From Atrichornis clamosus (Eukaryota > Chordata > Aves > Passeriformes > Menuridae): a DNA stretch of 64,000 bases. The translations under genes were made by a program, and so were the position numbers. Positions 51,641 to 62,930 of the stretch are shown piece after piece. The notes below the pieces were generated by a model. That model was given only the letters and a program-made list of their open reading frames with translations. It searched no databases and had not been told where the DNA came from. The stretch is from positions 310,001 through 374,000 of the forward strand of contig WBMZ01014019.1 of NCBI GenBank assembly GCA_013400975.1. The letters are read 5' to 3'. How positions within the stretch are numbered: position 1 is the stretch's first letter; each line of letters begins with the position of its first letter.

Positions 51641-54600
51641 GAGACCATGAAGACCTTCAGTAACTAGGCTATTCACTTGAATTTATGTCTGCTTCTGAAT
51701 ATCTAACTGGAATCGCTGCAATAAAAACACTTTCCACTTTCCTGGCTTTAAAGAAGGTTGGACTTCATCTTGTCAAATGAAAGCTGAGCTTTAATGCTCT
51801 CAGATGTAAAGCCTCATTATTATTTACATAGCTATAGTTTTTGGTAGCCTTTACAATCCTCCTCTCTCTTTATGATGCTTCTGATATTTAAAGTAACTAA
51901 TTCAGTCAGAACAGAGAAATCAATAGCGTGTGATTAAGTGCCTCACTACCTGCCTGCCGGTTAAATGATGACTTAAATTCAATATTATCAAAATCTCCTC
52001 TTTAAAAGCTGATGGTCATGCAACCAACTTCATGTGATCTTCCAGAACACCTGAATCCCATTACAGAAATAGGGTTGCCGTTTTCAACAGTGGCATTCAT
52101 AAAAGCATTAGAACTCTTTCTTGACATCACACTCAGGGCTGGAACTAACTCCTAGAAGACAAAACAAATTATCAACCATCACAGAAAATTCTAAAAGCTA
52201 CTGTCCCTGAGGAAATCAGAAGAATAATATAGGTCTGTTATTATTTTGGAAGTAGTGACGGTAATTGTCACTGATGTGCACTTTTTAGGTTTTGTGATGT
52301 ACCTGAGTAATTCTGAAATGAAGCCACAAGCAGAGAAAGATCTACTTTGGTCTTCTTTGTGAGTATTTTGGCTCTACAGAACAAAGCATAACTGTGTTAC
52401 CTGATCTGATTACCTACAAGTAAAGAGGGAAACGCATAGAGTGGTGACTATGAATGCTGAGGTGGGCAGAAAGCAGGAAGACAGAAAAAAATCCTGTTAA
52501 AATTATTGATCCTCACCAATGGACACAGCCAAGCCAAAGCCAGTTGTTTATCCCAAGCCTCTTTTGTGATTTCTTTGTCTCTCTTTTCCTTTCTGTGCAA
52601 GGTACAAACCACATGTGTCATCATGTTTCTTGTCAGAGTCTGAATTAGGAAAATAGCTATGAGTCTTCTCTCTTTATTTCAGAAAATACAGCTGTAGAAA
52701 TGAAGCTGTTACAAACAAAAGCAAAGTTTCCTCAAAACCACCAAAAAGCCCCTTTAATATAGCACTATTTTGATCTAAAGCAAACACTGCTATTGCAGTT
52801 GCAGTCTCAAAAAAGCTCTTTTTAATATTTAGCACAGAATTATGCCTCCATAGTTCTACAACTTTCTGTAAAGAAATCACAATCTTCAGTCTTGTTACTA
52901 TCAAGGTTTCTATGGAAAATTCTTTTCTTTGTAAACCAATGACAGATTAAAGATTTTTTATACACCCACATGGACATAAACACATTTTTTGGTTTACTGG
53001 ATATATTCGCCTCCTCTCTGAGAGAAATATAAAAAAAACCTGAGCATGGAAAACTATGAGAACAGAGAAGGGGACTTACAGGCCTCATAAACCAGGTATT
53101 ATGGCACCTGCATGTTTTCAAACAGTCCTTGACACTCCTGTCACGCTTTGGAGCAGGACAATGAGGTCTCCACTGGTAGAGGTGTATACAACAGCCAGAG
53201 CTATGGTAGCTTTGAGCCCTCTGAAGATCTTCAGCTCTACATTTCATCAGTGTGGCCTTGCTGAAACCAATGCTCCTGCACCTGGCTGATTGCTGGGCAT
53301 TTCCTCAAAAGCAAGCAGTATTGACCCAACCGCAGAGACTTGTTTTATCTTTCTCTCCAATCACTGGGGAAGATGGAACCACATCTAGTTTTCTGCCTTT
53401 TTCAAAAGAATAGGGATGAATGATAGACACAGCATCTTGCAAGCGGATAAAGAATAGAGGTTGTGATTTTTCGTGAATAATAAAATAATGAATGACTGAG
53501 GGATACTATTTAAGAATACAGGTGCAAAAATTGCTAGAGACAAAGCCTGATTTTGCCCAGACAACACAATAAAAATGGTAATATTAAAAAAGGAACAGCA
53601 GCAGCAACAGCAATAGGAAAGATGAAAATCAGAAATACATCATTTTCCAGAAAGGAAATTGTCACTGAAACTAAATAAGCAGAATTAATACACATGCTTT
53701 GCCTAGAGGCCTGCTGTGTAAGATAGTGCTTCAGCAACATGGAATTGTTAACTTGAAGAGTTGCTTTGATATTGTTTAACTCTGTGTAAGAATACAATAT
53801 TTAGTGGTATTTTGGATGTTAACACAGCAATTGAAAAGAATTAACTAAAATTAGGAATTCAAATTGTGAATGTTTAGAAAAATACATGTCAATCATAAAC
53901 AAAATCTCACAGTAATTGCAAAGTGTTGGTTACTGAACATATAGGTTTGCTAAACATCAATAATAAGAAATACATTTAATGGTGGAAGCCTTTAAATAAC
54001 TGGAAGAAAGAGTTTATAAAGAGTAGTGTATTAAGCATTATGCCACTTTCATAAAACAGTGGGTATTATACGTCCTCCATGAGTTACGAATATGTCATAA
54101 AATGCTAGAGAGAAATTACACATTTAGAATCATAAGCATTTGGCTATTGCCATTAAAATAATCAGATTACTGCTATAAATGTTTAAAATGTAAGCTGTAC
54201 GTATGTAATGAAATTATGACATTTACAGCTTTGCATGACCTTAAGGAAAGGCAGAAAAAGTACCTGCAATGCACCTGAAATCTGCTGTACCTGTCAAATT
54301 ATACGATTGCATTGAACTTTGAAAAAAAATAGAGATATTTAGAGACTAAAAAACTGGAAGACAGTATAAAAAAAAAAAAAAATATATATATATGTACCAT
54401 TTTCAGACTTTCCTTCTTATCCGTGTAAAGACTGTTGTCACGGCTCACTTTTATGCTTTAAATTAGAGAGAGACTGATGAACATAACACTAATAAATTAC
54501 AATACATGCAATGCTTTGGCTGTAAGCATAACCTGTATAAACAAAGTGTATACAAAGCAATTTCATTTCTTCAGAGATCATGACATTTATAAATTACTCT

Positions 54601-57600
54601 CTTATAAAATGAGATTAAGGTTGCTAAATGACCCGCGTAGGCACATTTTACTCCAAAATTAGATCCATAACTCATAACATGATATTGGTGTATGGATATC
54701 CATACAATACACTGATCCTTTACACTCCAATAGGTTTCCAATAGCAGTGCCAACTTCTGTTATGTTTTCTTTGTACCTTGCTTGAGTCATAGAAATATAG
54801 CACAGCAGCATTTCCAGAAACAGCTTTCACAAAACTCACAAGTGATGCACAGAAACCCTTGAGGCATTGTTCCTCCTTGTCAGCAATCAATGTGGCTCCC
54901 AGCCACAAGTTATATTACAGTTGTGGCAAAACAAAATAAATGATTTTTTTTTTTAATATGCACACTCTGGTGTGAAGGCGAGAAGCCAAAGTCCTAAAAA
55001 AACTGTATCCACACTCATGTACTTTAATAAATTGTTAGCATTTGTCTGCATTAGAATGGCACTATCTTACCCAAATCAAAAGCAAAAGGCTTTGCAAAAG
55101 TCACGATATAAATACAGCAAAATACTGAATCATTTCTGAGAATATCATCCAGCACATATTTATCAGTTGAATGCCATTCTGAGGTAGAAAGGTGTCCTCC
55201 TCATGTTGTAATTGAGGATCTAAGAGAGATGATTTGTTTATCCCAACCTTACAGGAAATCTACAGCAGTAAGAAGAATACACTTTTTCTCTGCAGTGCCA
55301 GCTACCATCCTTTGTATTACATCCAGCATAAGTTCTGACGTTTAAATTTGAAAATTCAGTACAAAATACACAACAATCCACAGTAACACTACTGGATTGG
55401 TGGTGTCAATTCACCTTTTTGTCTGCTTTTCAAGGATTTTCTGAATAGCTGGATTTACCATAATTTTCACACACAGAAGATGCTGTGTTTCCCAAATCCC
55501 TAAATTTCTTTTTGCCTGTGCATGGAGATTAGATCTCAGAGTTCTCAGAAAGTAGATTTTGGGGGGCAGGTTGTGGTTTGAATTTTTTTTTTTTATGTTA
55601 TTTTGATTCAAACATATAATCCAACATGATAACAAAACTTCACAAATTCCAAACAACAAAATACCCCACTCTGTAACATTAAGCATTGTAGTATTTGACC
55701 TGTCTTTTTCTTCCAAAATCCAGATAAAAGCATCTCCAAAAATTATGGTATAGAATATGCAGAGTCCCACTTTTTAAAATAAAATGTAAATTCTATTAGT
55801 TGACATGTTAAAGAAGTATTCTGCTATCACAACACTACAGAGTACTTACACTGGGAAATATCCAAAAGCTTCAAGGAGTCAGTAAATAAGCATCCCAAAA
55901 GTATACTGTAAATCTTGCCTACATATAGAGAATGTCATATACCAGTTGTAGTACACAGTACATCACACTGCAATTTTACATATTTAAAACTATAGGCTTC
56001 TCCTGCATATTGTATTCCCAAACCTGACTTTCTCTTCCTGATTAATGTCTACGACAACACCATACTAGTACTTTAAACTCCAATCCTTGGATCTGTATGG
56101 GAAACAGACTTGATTCACGTGTAGCAATGATCCTGAAGTCAAGAGTCTAACGTCTTTCAGCCTGGTCAGGAACACTGCTAGATAACTTAGTCAAGCAGCA
56201 AGTCTCTGACAAGCAGGCAAGTATTTGCCAGTGAAAGTTGCCATTCTTTGGACAGTTTTCTCATCAGAAGTACTAACAGCTGTGCTCAAAACCAAGCTTT
56301 GGCTTCACTGCATTAAGCTTTGCTCACTACTCCTCTTTCCAACACAAGAACTCCTAATGGCAGACACTGTTTAAATCCCCTTCAATTTATCCTGTCATAT
56401 TTTATTCCAACAATATAAACTGTGATAATGCAAGATACTGAGTGTTATAAAGTACTGAGTGACTTTTACTCCTATGAATGTCAGAAAGGATTCAGTTTCT
56501 TACAAAAATGGGATGATATACCCTATCTTCTGTGAATAAAAGTACATGAAAACAAACAAAAACTCTAACATGCTACATTAAGTATATTTCCATGGCAAAG
56601 TATCAAAGTGTTCTTGCAGACATTGGCAATTTCTGTAAATATTTTGCCAACCATAAAGTGAAAGCTATTAGTAGATTATAGATCTGCAATTCAGCATGTA
56701 AATCCCAGATCTATTGTATTACTTATGGTTCACAAGCTTGAAGTGAAATTCACAGAAATTTTAAGGATTTGGTATAAACTCTAGCAGACTTTGTATGAGA
56801 TGCTGACCAGAAGGAACCTTCTTCAGATCACCTTCTTTTGATGTGAAGATATCAGCAAGTTGCAATAGCCTTTATCCTTTATGATCTCTCATCTTATACT
56901 TCAGCTATACTGGAGTGGACATAGGTGCAAATAATTTGTTATCTATGCTTCCCAATATTTTGAGATGTGGTATTTTCAAATATATCTGATTCTCCAGTGA
57001 GCACACCATCGGTATATGGAGTCACTTAAACTGTTGCTATCTACATCCATAGATCTCAATACTAGCCTGGAAAAGTTCTGCTTACAGATATGCATTGAAC
57101 ATGTCTGCATGAGGCTGGATATCTCTGTTATTCAAGATAAAAAACTGTGCTGAGAAATAAAACGAGAAATAGTATTTGTAAAAATTAAACACAGAAGAAT
57201 ACTATTACATACAAGAAAGGCTTTTATTCAAATTTTATGGCACTAAGGCACATGTAAGTAATTAATGCTTTCAATCAATCACTTACATCCTTACATGTTA
57301 TTTAAAAGAATATATTAAAAAAATCTTAAGGAATGCAAGTATTTCATGGACTCTGATATATACATGATGCTTTTAAGCAAGTTAAGGCAAAATATTTCTT
57401 GCATAATTTAACTGAATTTAGGAACCCTCTGCAAAGGGAAAAAGAGAAATTTCTGTGGAATTCATAAAAGGAAGATAATCCTAACACCTGAAAGTCACCT
57501 GACCCCTAAACATAAGGGGGAAAAAAAAAGTCCCATGTTTATAAGTGCCTTATTTAAATAAAAAATTGATTTTATTCTCTTTGTTCCTGATGGCCAAAGC

Positions 57601-58343
57601 TGTCAGCATCTATCGGTATGTCTACCTGTTGAATTATTTATATTGTAAATATAATATTATAAAAAACAGGGCCTGAGGCAAAGAGCGTTTTGCAACAGAA
57701 CCATATTTATATTCATCTGGGAGCCAAGTGGAAAAACCACTCCTGAATATTTATTTCAAATAAAATACAATTTAAATGAACTCAGTGTGGAATAATATTT
57801 ATGCTGGATAATTAAAAAAAAAAAAAAGAAATTCTAAGTGCAACCAGTTAGCTTTGGCTAACCTAATGCAGTGATTGCCAATGTGTGAGAGTTTTCTAGC
57901 TGAAATATAGAACAAATTGTGTCCTACTGCTTCCAATTACTAAGAATGGGATTAAAAAAAAGTAAGAAATAATACGCCAGCACTGTCTGTTGGCAAAAAC
58001 GACCTGTCAGATCTATGACAGTCTGACAGCATTTTGGAAAACCCTGAGATTTTTTCAAATCATGCTAAGATCCAGTTCATCTCTCAGTAGCATGGTGCCA
58101 ACACCAAGCACTTGCCATAAAGGAGAGGCTGTATTTAAGTTGAAACTCGCATTGCACTGCTCATGTGCTCCACACTCCCAGTGGTCCCACGGCCCGAGTT
58201 GTGTGCCAGGGTATCACTGGAGAAGCCTTCTTGCTGTATGTACACAGGGTCCTCCAGCAGCTGGTGCTGCCCACAGGTAGGAGATTGTGCCGCTGCCCGC
58301 AGGACAACATGAACAGCAGTCAGCGGCTGATCGCTAAAGAGGA
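51641..58343. other. Long quiet stretch, repeat-poor, no gene seen
   Basis: No transposon signature in about 6.7 kb. Frames reach 135 codons (52840-53247, minus) and 119 codons (55411-55770, minus). The latter includes a hydrophobic run near residues 35-55 but is interrupted by an A-rich low-complexity codon run, and it resembles no family I know. Simple sequence includes an A run plus TA repeat at 54368-54392, 12 Ts at 55583-55594 and an A run at 57814-57827. Parts (about 51740-52030, 54000-54310 and 57540-57860) are CpG-free, AT-rich and non-repetitive in a way often seen in conserved non-coding elements. That is an impression, not a result. Confidence 0.55.
54368..54392. repeat. A-run plus (TA)n simple repeat
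   Basis: About 15 As run directly into five TA units. This is AT simple sequence and probably length-variable. Confidence 0.9.
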
Positions 58344-58510
58344 TCGTGGTGCAATCTGGACTGCAAGGGACCTCAGAAGGTTTCTAGTCCAACCTCCCAC
58401 ACACAGCCGGGTGATCTCCAAGATCATGCCAGGTTGCTCAGGGCATTGTCCAGTTATCTTTAGAATACCTCCAAGGAGGGAGCCTGCATAACCTCCAGGG
58501 GCAGCCTGTG
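58344..58510 (-). mobile_element. CR1 LINE 3' fragment, minus strand
   Basis: On the plus strand the text runs gggacctcagaaggtttcta, gtccaacctccc, a stretch matching 'caggttgc...gtccag', then atacctccaaggagggagcc, cataacctccaggggcagcc. That is the reverse complement of the CR1 terminal ORF2 codons and 3' untranslated region. The tail is missing or unrecognisable, the 5' side is cut within the last ORF2 codons, and no frame survives. The subfamily differs from the copies at 40165 and 46614. Confidence 0.8.
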
Positions 58511-58646
58511 AGTTCAGTGCGTGCCTGCAGTTGGCAACTGGCCTCAACGTCATTGCCCACATACTCATCACATGCACTTAGAGAGCTCCAAACAAAAAAA
58601 AAATTGATTGGCCTTGTCCTTCCCCCTCCATGCTGCACCAGTCAGT
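58511..58646. other. Spacer between two CR1 fragments
   Basis: About 136 bases containing an A run near 58593-58602. I cannot align it to CR1, so the flanking fragments are treated as separate insertions. Confidence 0.5.
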
Positions 58647-58755
58647 AATCACAGCATAACAGAATAAGCTGAGTTGGAAGGGACCCACAAGGATCATCGA
58701 GTCCAACTCCCGGCCCTGCACAGCAACATCCCCAACAGTCACACCATGAATCACG
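58647..58755 (-). mobile_element. Second CR1 LINE 3' end, minus strand
   Basis: The plus strand reads acagcataacagaataagct, gagttggaagggacccacaa, ggatcatcgagtccaactcc, ggccctgcacagcaacatcc, ccaacagtcacaccatg, the reverse complement of a CR1 3' end. The agaat-rich start is a decayed ATTCTATG tail. Only the extreme 3' untranslated region is kept. It has the same orientation as the neighbour at 58344 but its own 3' end, so it is an independent insertion. Confidence 0.85.
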
Positions 58756-61700
58756 GTGTATGAATCTCACCTCCCCCTCAGATATAGTAAACACAGCTCT
58801 GGTGCAGCACCAAAACTGACAGAAGTACCTTATTAACTTCAGGAGAAAGGGAAGTCTTGAACACACCTGAGCTACATGTTCATATACTAAAAAAAATAAT
58901 TTTTACCCCCGCTCCCCCCAATATTAATCATGTTTTTGAGCCTGTCCTCTAGTGAGCAATTTTTAAAGCAACTTCCATGGATGATTACATGTGCACAGGT
59001 GTGACTCTTTTGGTTTCACTCTCTCAGGAACTGATTATTTTCACTGTCTCTTAGAGAATTAAATCAGCAAGAGACAATGACAAAGAGAATCAGATCCTTA
59101 TTTACAAAATAATCCATACAAGCTTTAGTTAATATAAAAGAAAACAGGACTTGTTGTGAACTTAGCTATATAGCAGTGTTTTCTAAAGAATAAAGTGGAA
59201 GAAATACACAATAGTATTTTCATAATGCATCTAAAATATTAGTATGCTACAAGTTTTTATACGAGTCATGTAAGGGACTTAAGGTTAAGGCATTAACAGA
59301 GAAATTATTTTGTCTGTGGTTAAGGGTTGCAACCTACAAGTCTGAAAGGTCTCTCTGCTTATGTCAGCTGCACGTTACCATAATGGTTATGACTCCTCTC
59401 TGATTTAGACTAGTTATTCCAGATTATGTTAAATCAGACTCAAAATCTTGGCACACTGCCCAACAAGATCCCGGGCTTAAGAAAAATGCAGGCTTTTAAA
59501 ACTCAAAATTAGAGCCTTTTTGATGACTGCTTACTGTAATCCTATTCATTTGTTTTCCAGTACTGTCTCAGCTATGGAGGGATGCTGCACTGTTCTATGA
59601 CTTATCACCTAGCTGTATAAAGAAGATATCTTTCTCAACAATTAATGCAAAAACAAAGGCAGACAAAAAGGAGAGGTTTGCCATGTAGGCTACATGCAAC
59701 TGTAATTAAGCCTGGGAGTTAAACAGGGATTTCAGTTTTTCCCTAAGGAAGTCATTCTTCAAGAAAGACTGTCACAAAGGTTACCCTTCTTTTTCTAATT
59801 GCATGAACAGAAAATGATATAGAAAGACCATTTTAATTATAACCACATTAATTTCTGTCAAATCTGCAGTTGTACACACTTAGAAATGTAAATTCAATAA
59901 GGCTCACCCTCTTTTTTCAATTCTTATGAACAGCTAATCTGAAAACTCACCTTTTAAATGCACCTCTTGGCATGTCAAACCATATACAGGTACTCTGTTC
60001 AAAGGCATCTGTGCACAGTCAAGCTGTATAGAACCATAAAGACTACCTTCTGCCATAAAGCTCTACATACACACAGGTGATGGCACATAGAACCACATTA
60101 AATTCTTTGCATTGCCCTCCAGACTGGATTTGAAAAAATGATGCACATATACACACACGTGTGTGTGTGCATGTGTGTATACATACACAGAGAGCAGTAG
60201 TACAAAACTGGTGATATGCTGGTGGATATTGGTCTGTCTAGAGAAATGATGACAATAGACTTTACTTGATTTTCCTTACTAAACCGAAACTGAGTTTCAT
60301 TTACTTCTCAGCTGGTGAGTCCTGCACTTCCCTAGGACGTTGTGCTTTGATCACCACTCATCTGCCAATCAGTAATTTAATCTACACAGAAGAGTGAATA
60401 CCAGGTGATGCAGCTTAATGGAGAAAGTCTCCATACACATTTTGATTATCAGATTTGGGTTTGGATTACATGCATTTTCCATGCAATATCACGTTCAAGG
60501 CTCTAATCCCTACTTTTAAAGACTTCAACGGCTGAGCACCAAGCTATCTAATAGTTCAAAAGTAGTCAGCATTTGGCAAGTAATTTCACCCTTCTGACAG
60601 AATGGATCTTTCTACAGAAAAGTTTTTCTCAGGAAATTACATCAACACCAGAGATGGGGCTCACCTTCCACTTCAAACACAAGCCACATTTCTTTCAATC
60701 TTCTCTAACAACCCAATATGCCTCTTTCTGAGGAGTCATAACAGTTAGTTTGGCAATATACAATTCATATCCTAGAAAAAAGATGGCATGGATAATATTA
60801 TAATGTATATTATATATTGTTATATTGTTGCAATTATATTATTAATGTATTTATTTATACTAAACATTGATAATATTTAATGCATATCTGAAAAGAGTAA
60901 CAATGAAAGACAAGAGTGTGGTCAGTCACCTTTCCTTACTCCACAAACGCAATGCTTTATTTAGGTAAAATAACTGATAGCTATCATTTTCCTATGGGAA
61001 GAACATGGCAAATTAGCTACAGCTATTGTATGCAACTGCAGCTTTTCTGTACCTTGTACATGCCCATGCACACCTACCCATGTCCACATACCAAGGAACT
61101 GGTAAAGAAGGTGGAAATGTGTTCAGCACAAGCCTAATTTTTCTACCATGCCAGTCTAAGCTGACTAATCTTAGTTAGACCTAATGATCCACTGCCCAGT
61201 TAGAACCGGATCAAATGAGGCTTCTTGGGCACAAACTCAGAGCAAAAGTCACACTCTCACTGCTGTTTGCACATACTGATTGCACTGCCCCACCTAATCT
61301 CATGCCATTGAAATATATTAAAGTCTCTATTTTCAGAGAAGGTTTACCAAGATATTTTGAACTCACCTTATTTTTACACAATGGGTTAGAAAGCTTTTCT
61401 CAGTACAAAATGAAATATATCATCCTTGCTATTTCACTTTCTTTTCATTTAATCCCCAATTCACAAAACTGGGTCATTTTCCATGGTTTTACCACATGAA
61501 ACAGTAAGGAATAATAATAGCCAGCAATTAAGTCAAATTTAGCACTTATTACTCAACAAGAATTGCCTAGGAACAGAACATGTTTTCCATAAATGTATTC
61601 ATTGTTCAAAATTCTTTTGAGCATGTTTTATGCATTTGCATCCTCTCCTAAAGACATTTCATAAGCTGCTCATTGCAAGAACGTATCAGAAGTTGGACAC

Positions 61701-62569
61701 CCACGATTCAAAATTAAAGTAATTAGAAAGAGCTTAAGCTGAATGTGTCTTCTGCTGATTACACAGGCATATCTGATCTGATCTGCACTATGTCCATTCA
61801 TGAGTCTGAATTCCATATTTCCCTTTCATGAATATTCTCCAATAACTGTTAAAATAAGTTTTTGTAACTACTTCTCTGAGTAACCATGTTCTGAACAGAT
61901 TCAAGCTACCTAGAGCAGGAAATAAGGGTGAAACTGAGCTCTGTTCTGTCTTTGAGCAGAAATCCAAGTAGTTATATGCACTTGAAATCTGACTATAAAG
62001 TGCTAAAGAGGAAATATACGGTGTGTTTTACATGAAAGTAAGATAATTCTGTTTCTCTTCTGTTTGTGTATATGAAAAACATGAGCTGCTGTCTCAACGT
62101 GACACACACTTACTGCCAAACGTTAATGATTTCATAGCAAATACATAAGTGATCCATTTTGTATTCATCAGCTTTGATATGCTGTCTGCCCTCAAAGACC
62201 CTTTTAAAATACGTACAAAGGCTGCAGTACCAGACATACTTTTCTGGACCATTTTCTTTTTCAAGCCAAAATATAACCACTCATCTACTACAAAGTCTAG
62301 GTTTTACATCTCTTTCTTTTTAATTTCAATTATAACTTGCAAAAAAGTCAACATTCCCTTACAATACAAATCACTCAGGTTGAACACTCATTACGTGATC
62401 AAAATAGAAAGCGAGGAGTTAGAATAGGCACACTGTATTTATAACATCCTTTGACTGTATCCATCTTTAGTTTCCTAGCACAGAGAATCAAGTCTTTAAA
62501 TTAAAAATAGTCTTCAAGTCTTTGGTCTTTAAGTTAAAATTAGCACTTGAAAACATTCACACTTTGGGA
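58756..62569. other. Non-coding stretch, no gene seen
   Basis: AT-rich, with frames under about 95 codons and none recognised. Contains very AT-rich low-complexity sequence at about 60790-60890 and the CA/TG palindromic tract annotated separately. Confidence 0.6.
60143..60190. repeat. CA/TG dinucleotide tract with central palindrome
   Basis: A short CA run switches to TG at 60158/60159, giving the perfect 16-bp palindrome acacacacgtgtgtgt at 60151-60166, followed by irregular tgtg and tata units. Alternating purine-pyrimidine sequence like this favours Z-DNA or cruciform extrusion. It is simple repeat sequence. Confidence 0.9.
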
Positions 62570-62930
62570 ATTATAGCTCGAGCAACAAATCTCACCATTT
62601 CAGTTACGACATGTGACAACGCTCCTCTGCAACACCCAAAAAGCTTAACATAATGGGATGTTCCCTATTAGGTAGGGACTCAGGAGGCGTAGCAGCTCCA
62701 GGTTGGGCGTAACGTGGGCTCTGAGCCTGGAGCTGGAGCATGGTGCCACAGACGCCGTACTACACATCCAGCCTCCATCCCACCGACGGGGGAGCAGTGT
62801 CAGGTTGAAGATGACAGGACCACGTGGCAATAAAGTAAATCTGCTTCGGGTCCTGGTGGCGCATCTCCTGCCCATACACTGTTTCAGTCGCCGGCCCTCA
62901 TTCCGTAACTCGTGAAGTTCACAACCATGA
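62570..62930. other. CpG-dense patch, candidate solo LTR or small CpG island
   Basis: Within an AT-rich, CpG-poor background this block abruptly contains many CpGs and G+C-rich sequence (for example ccaccgacgggg and cagtcgccggcc). An AATAAA hexamer sits at 62829-62834, followed by a CpG-containing stretch. A 121-codon minus-strand frame (63010-62645) and 70- and 78-codon plus-strand frames are open, but none is recognisable. The layout (about 300 bp, a polyadenylation hexamer in the distal third, possible TGTGAC start near 62610 and TTCACA end near 62925) would fit an avian retroviral solo LTR on the plus strand. I found no convincing flanking target duplication and no clear TATA box. An unmethylated regulatory CpG island is the alternative. 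Confidence 0.3.

Noticed and set aside
52840..53247. 135-codon minus-strand frame as a gene
   Set aside because: No domain, no codon-level regularity and no flanking exon signals. It overlaps a plus-strand frame and is expected by chance in a window this long.
55411..55770. 119-codon minus-strand frame with a hydrophobic segment as a membrane-protein exon
   Set aside because: It resembles no family I know, contains an A-rich low-complexity run in the middle, and has no convincing splice sites. It is consistent with chance.
62610..62925. Definite solo LTR call
   Set aside because: Possible TG...CA ends exist, but no matching target-site duplication or clear TATA box was found, so it is kept as a candidate only.
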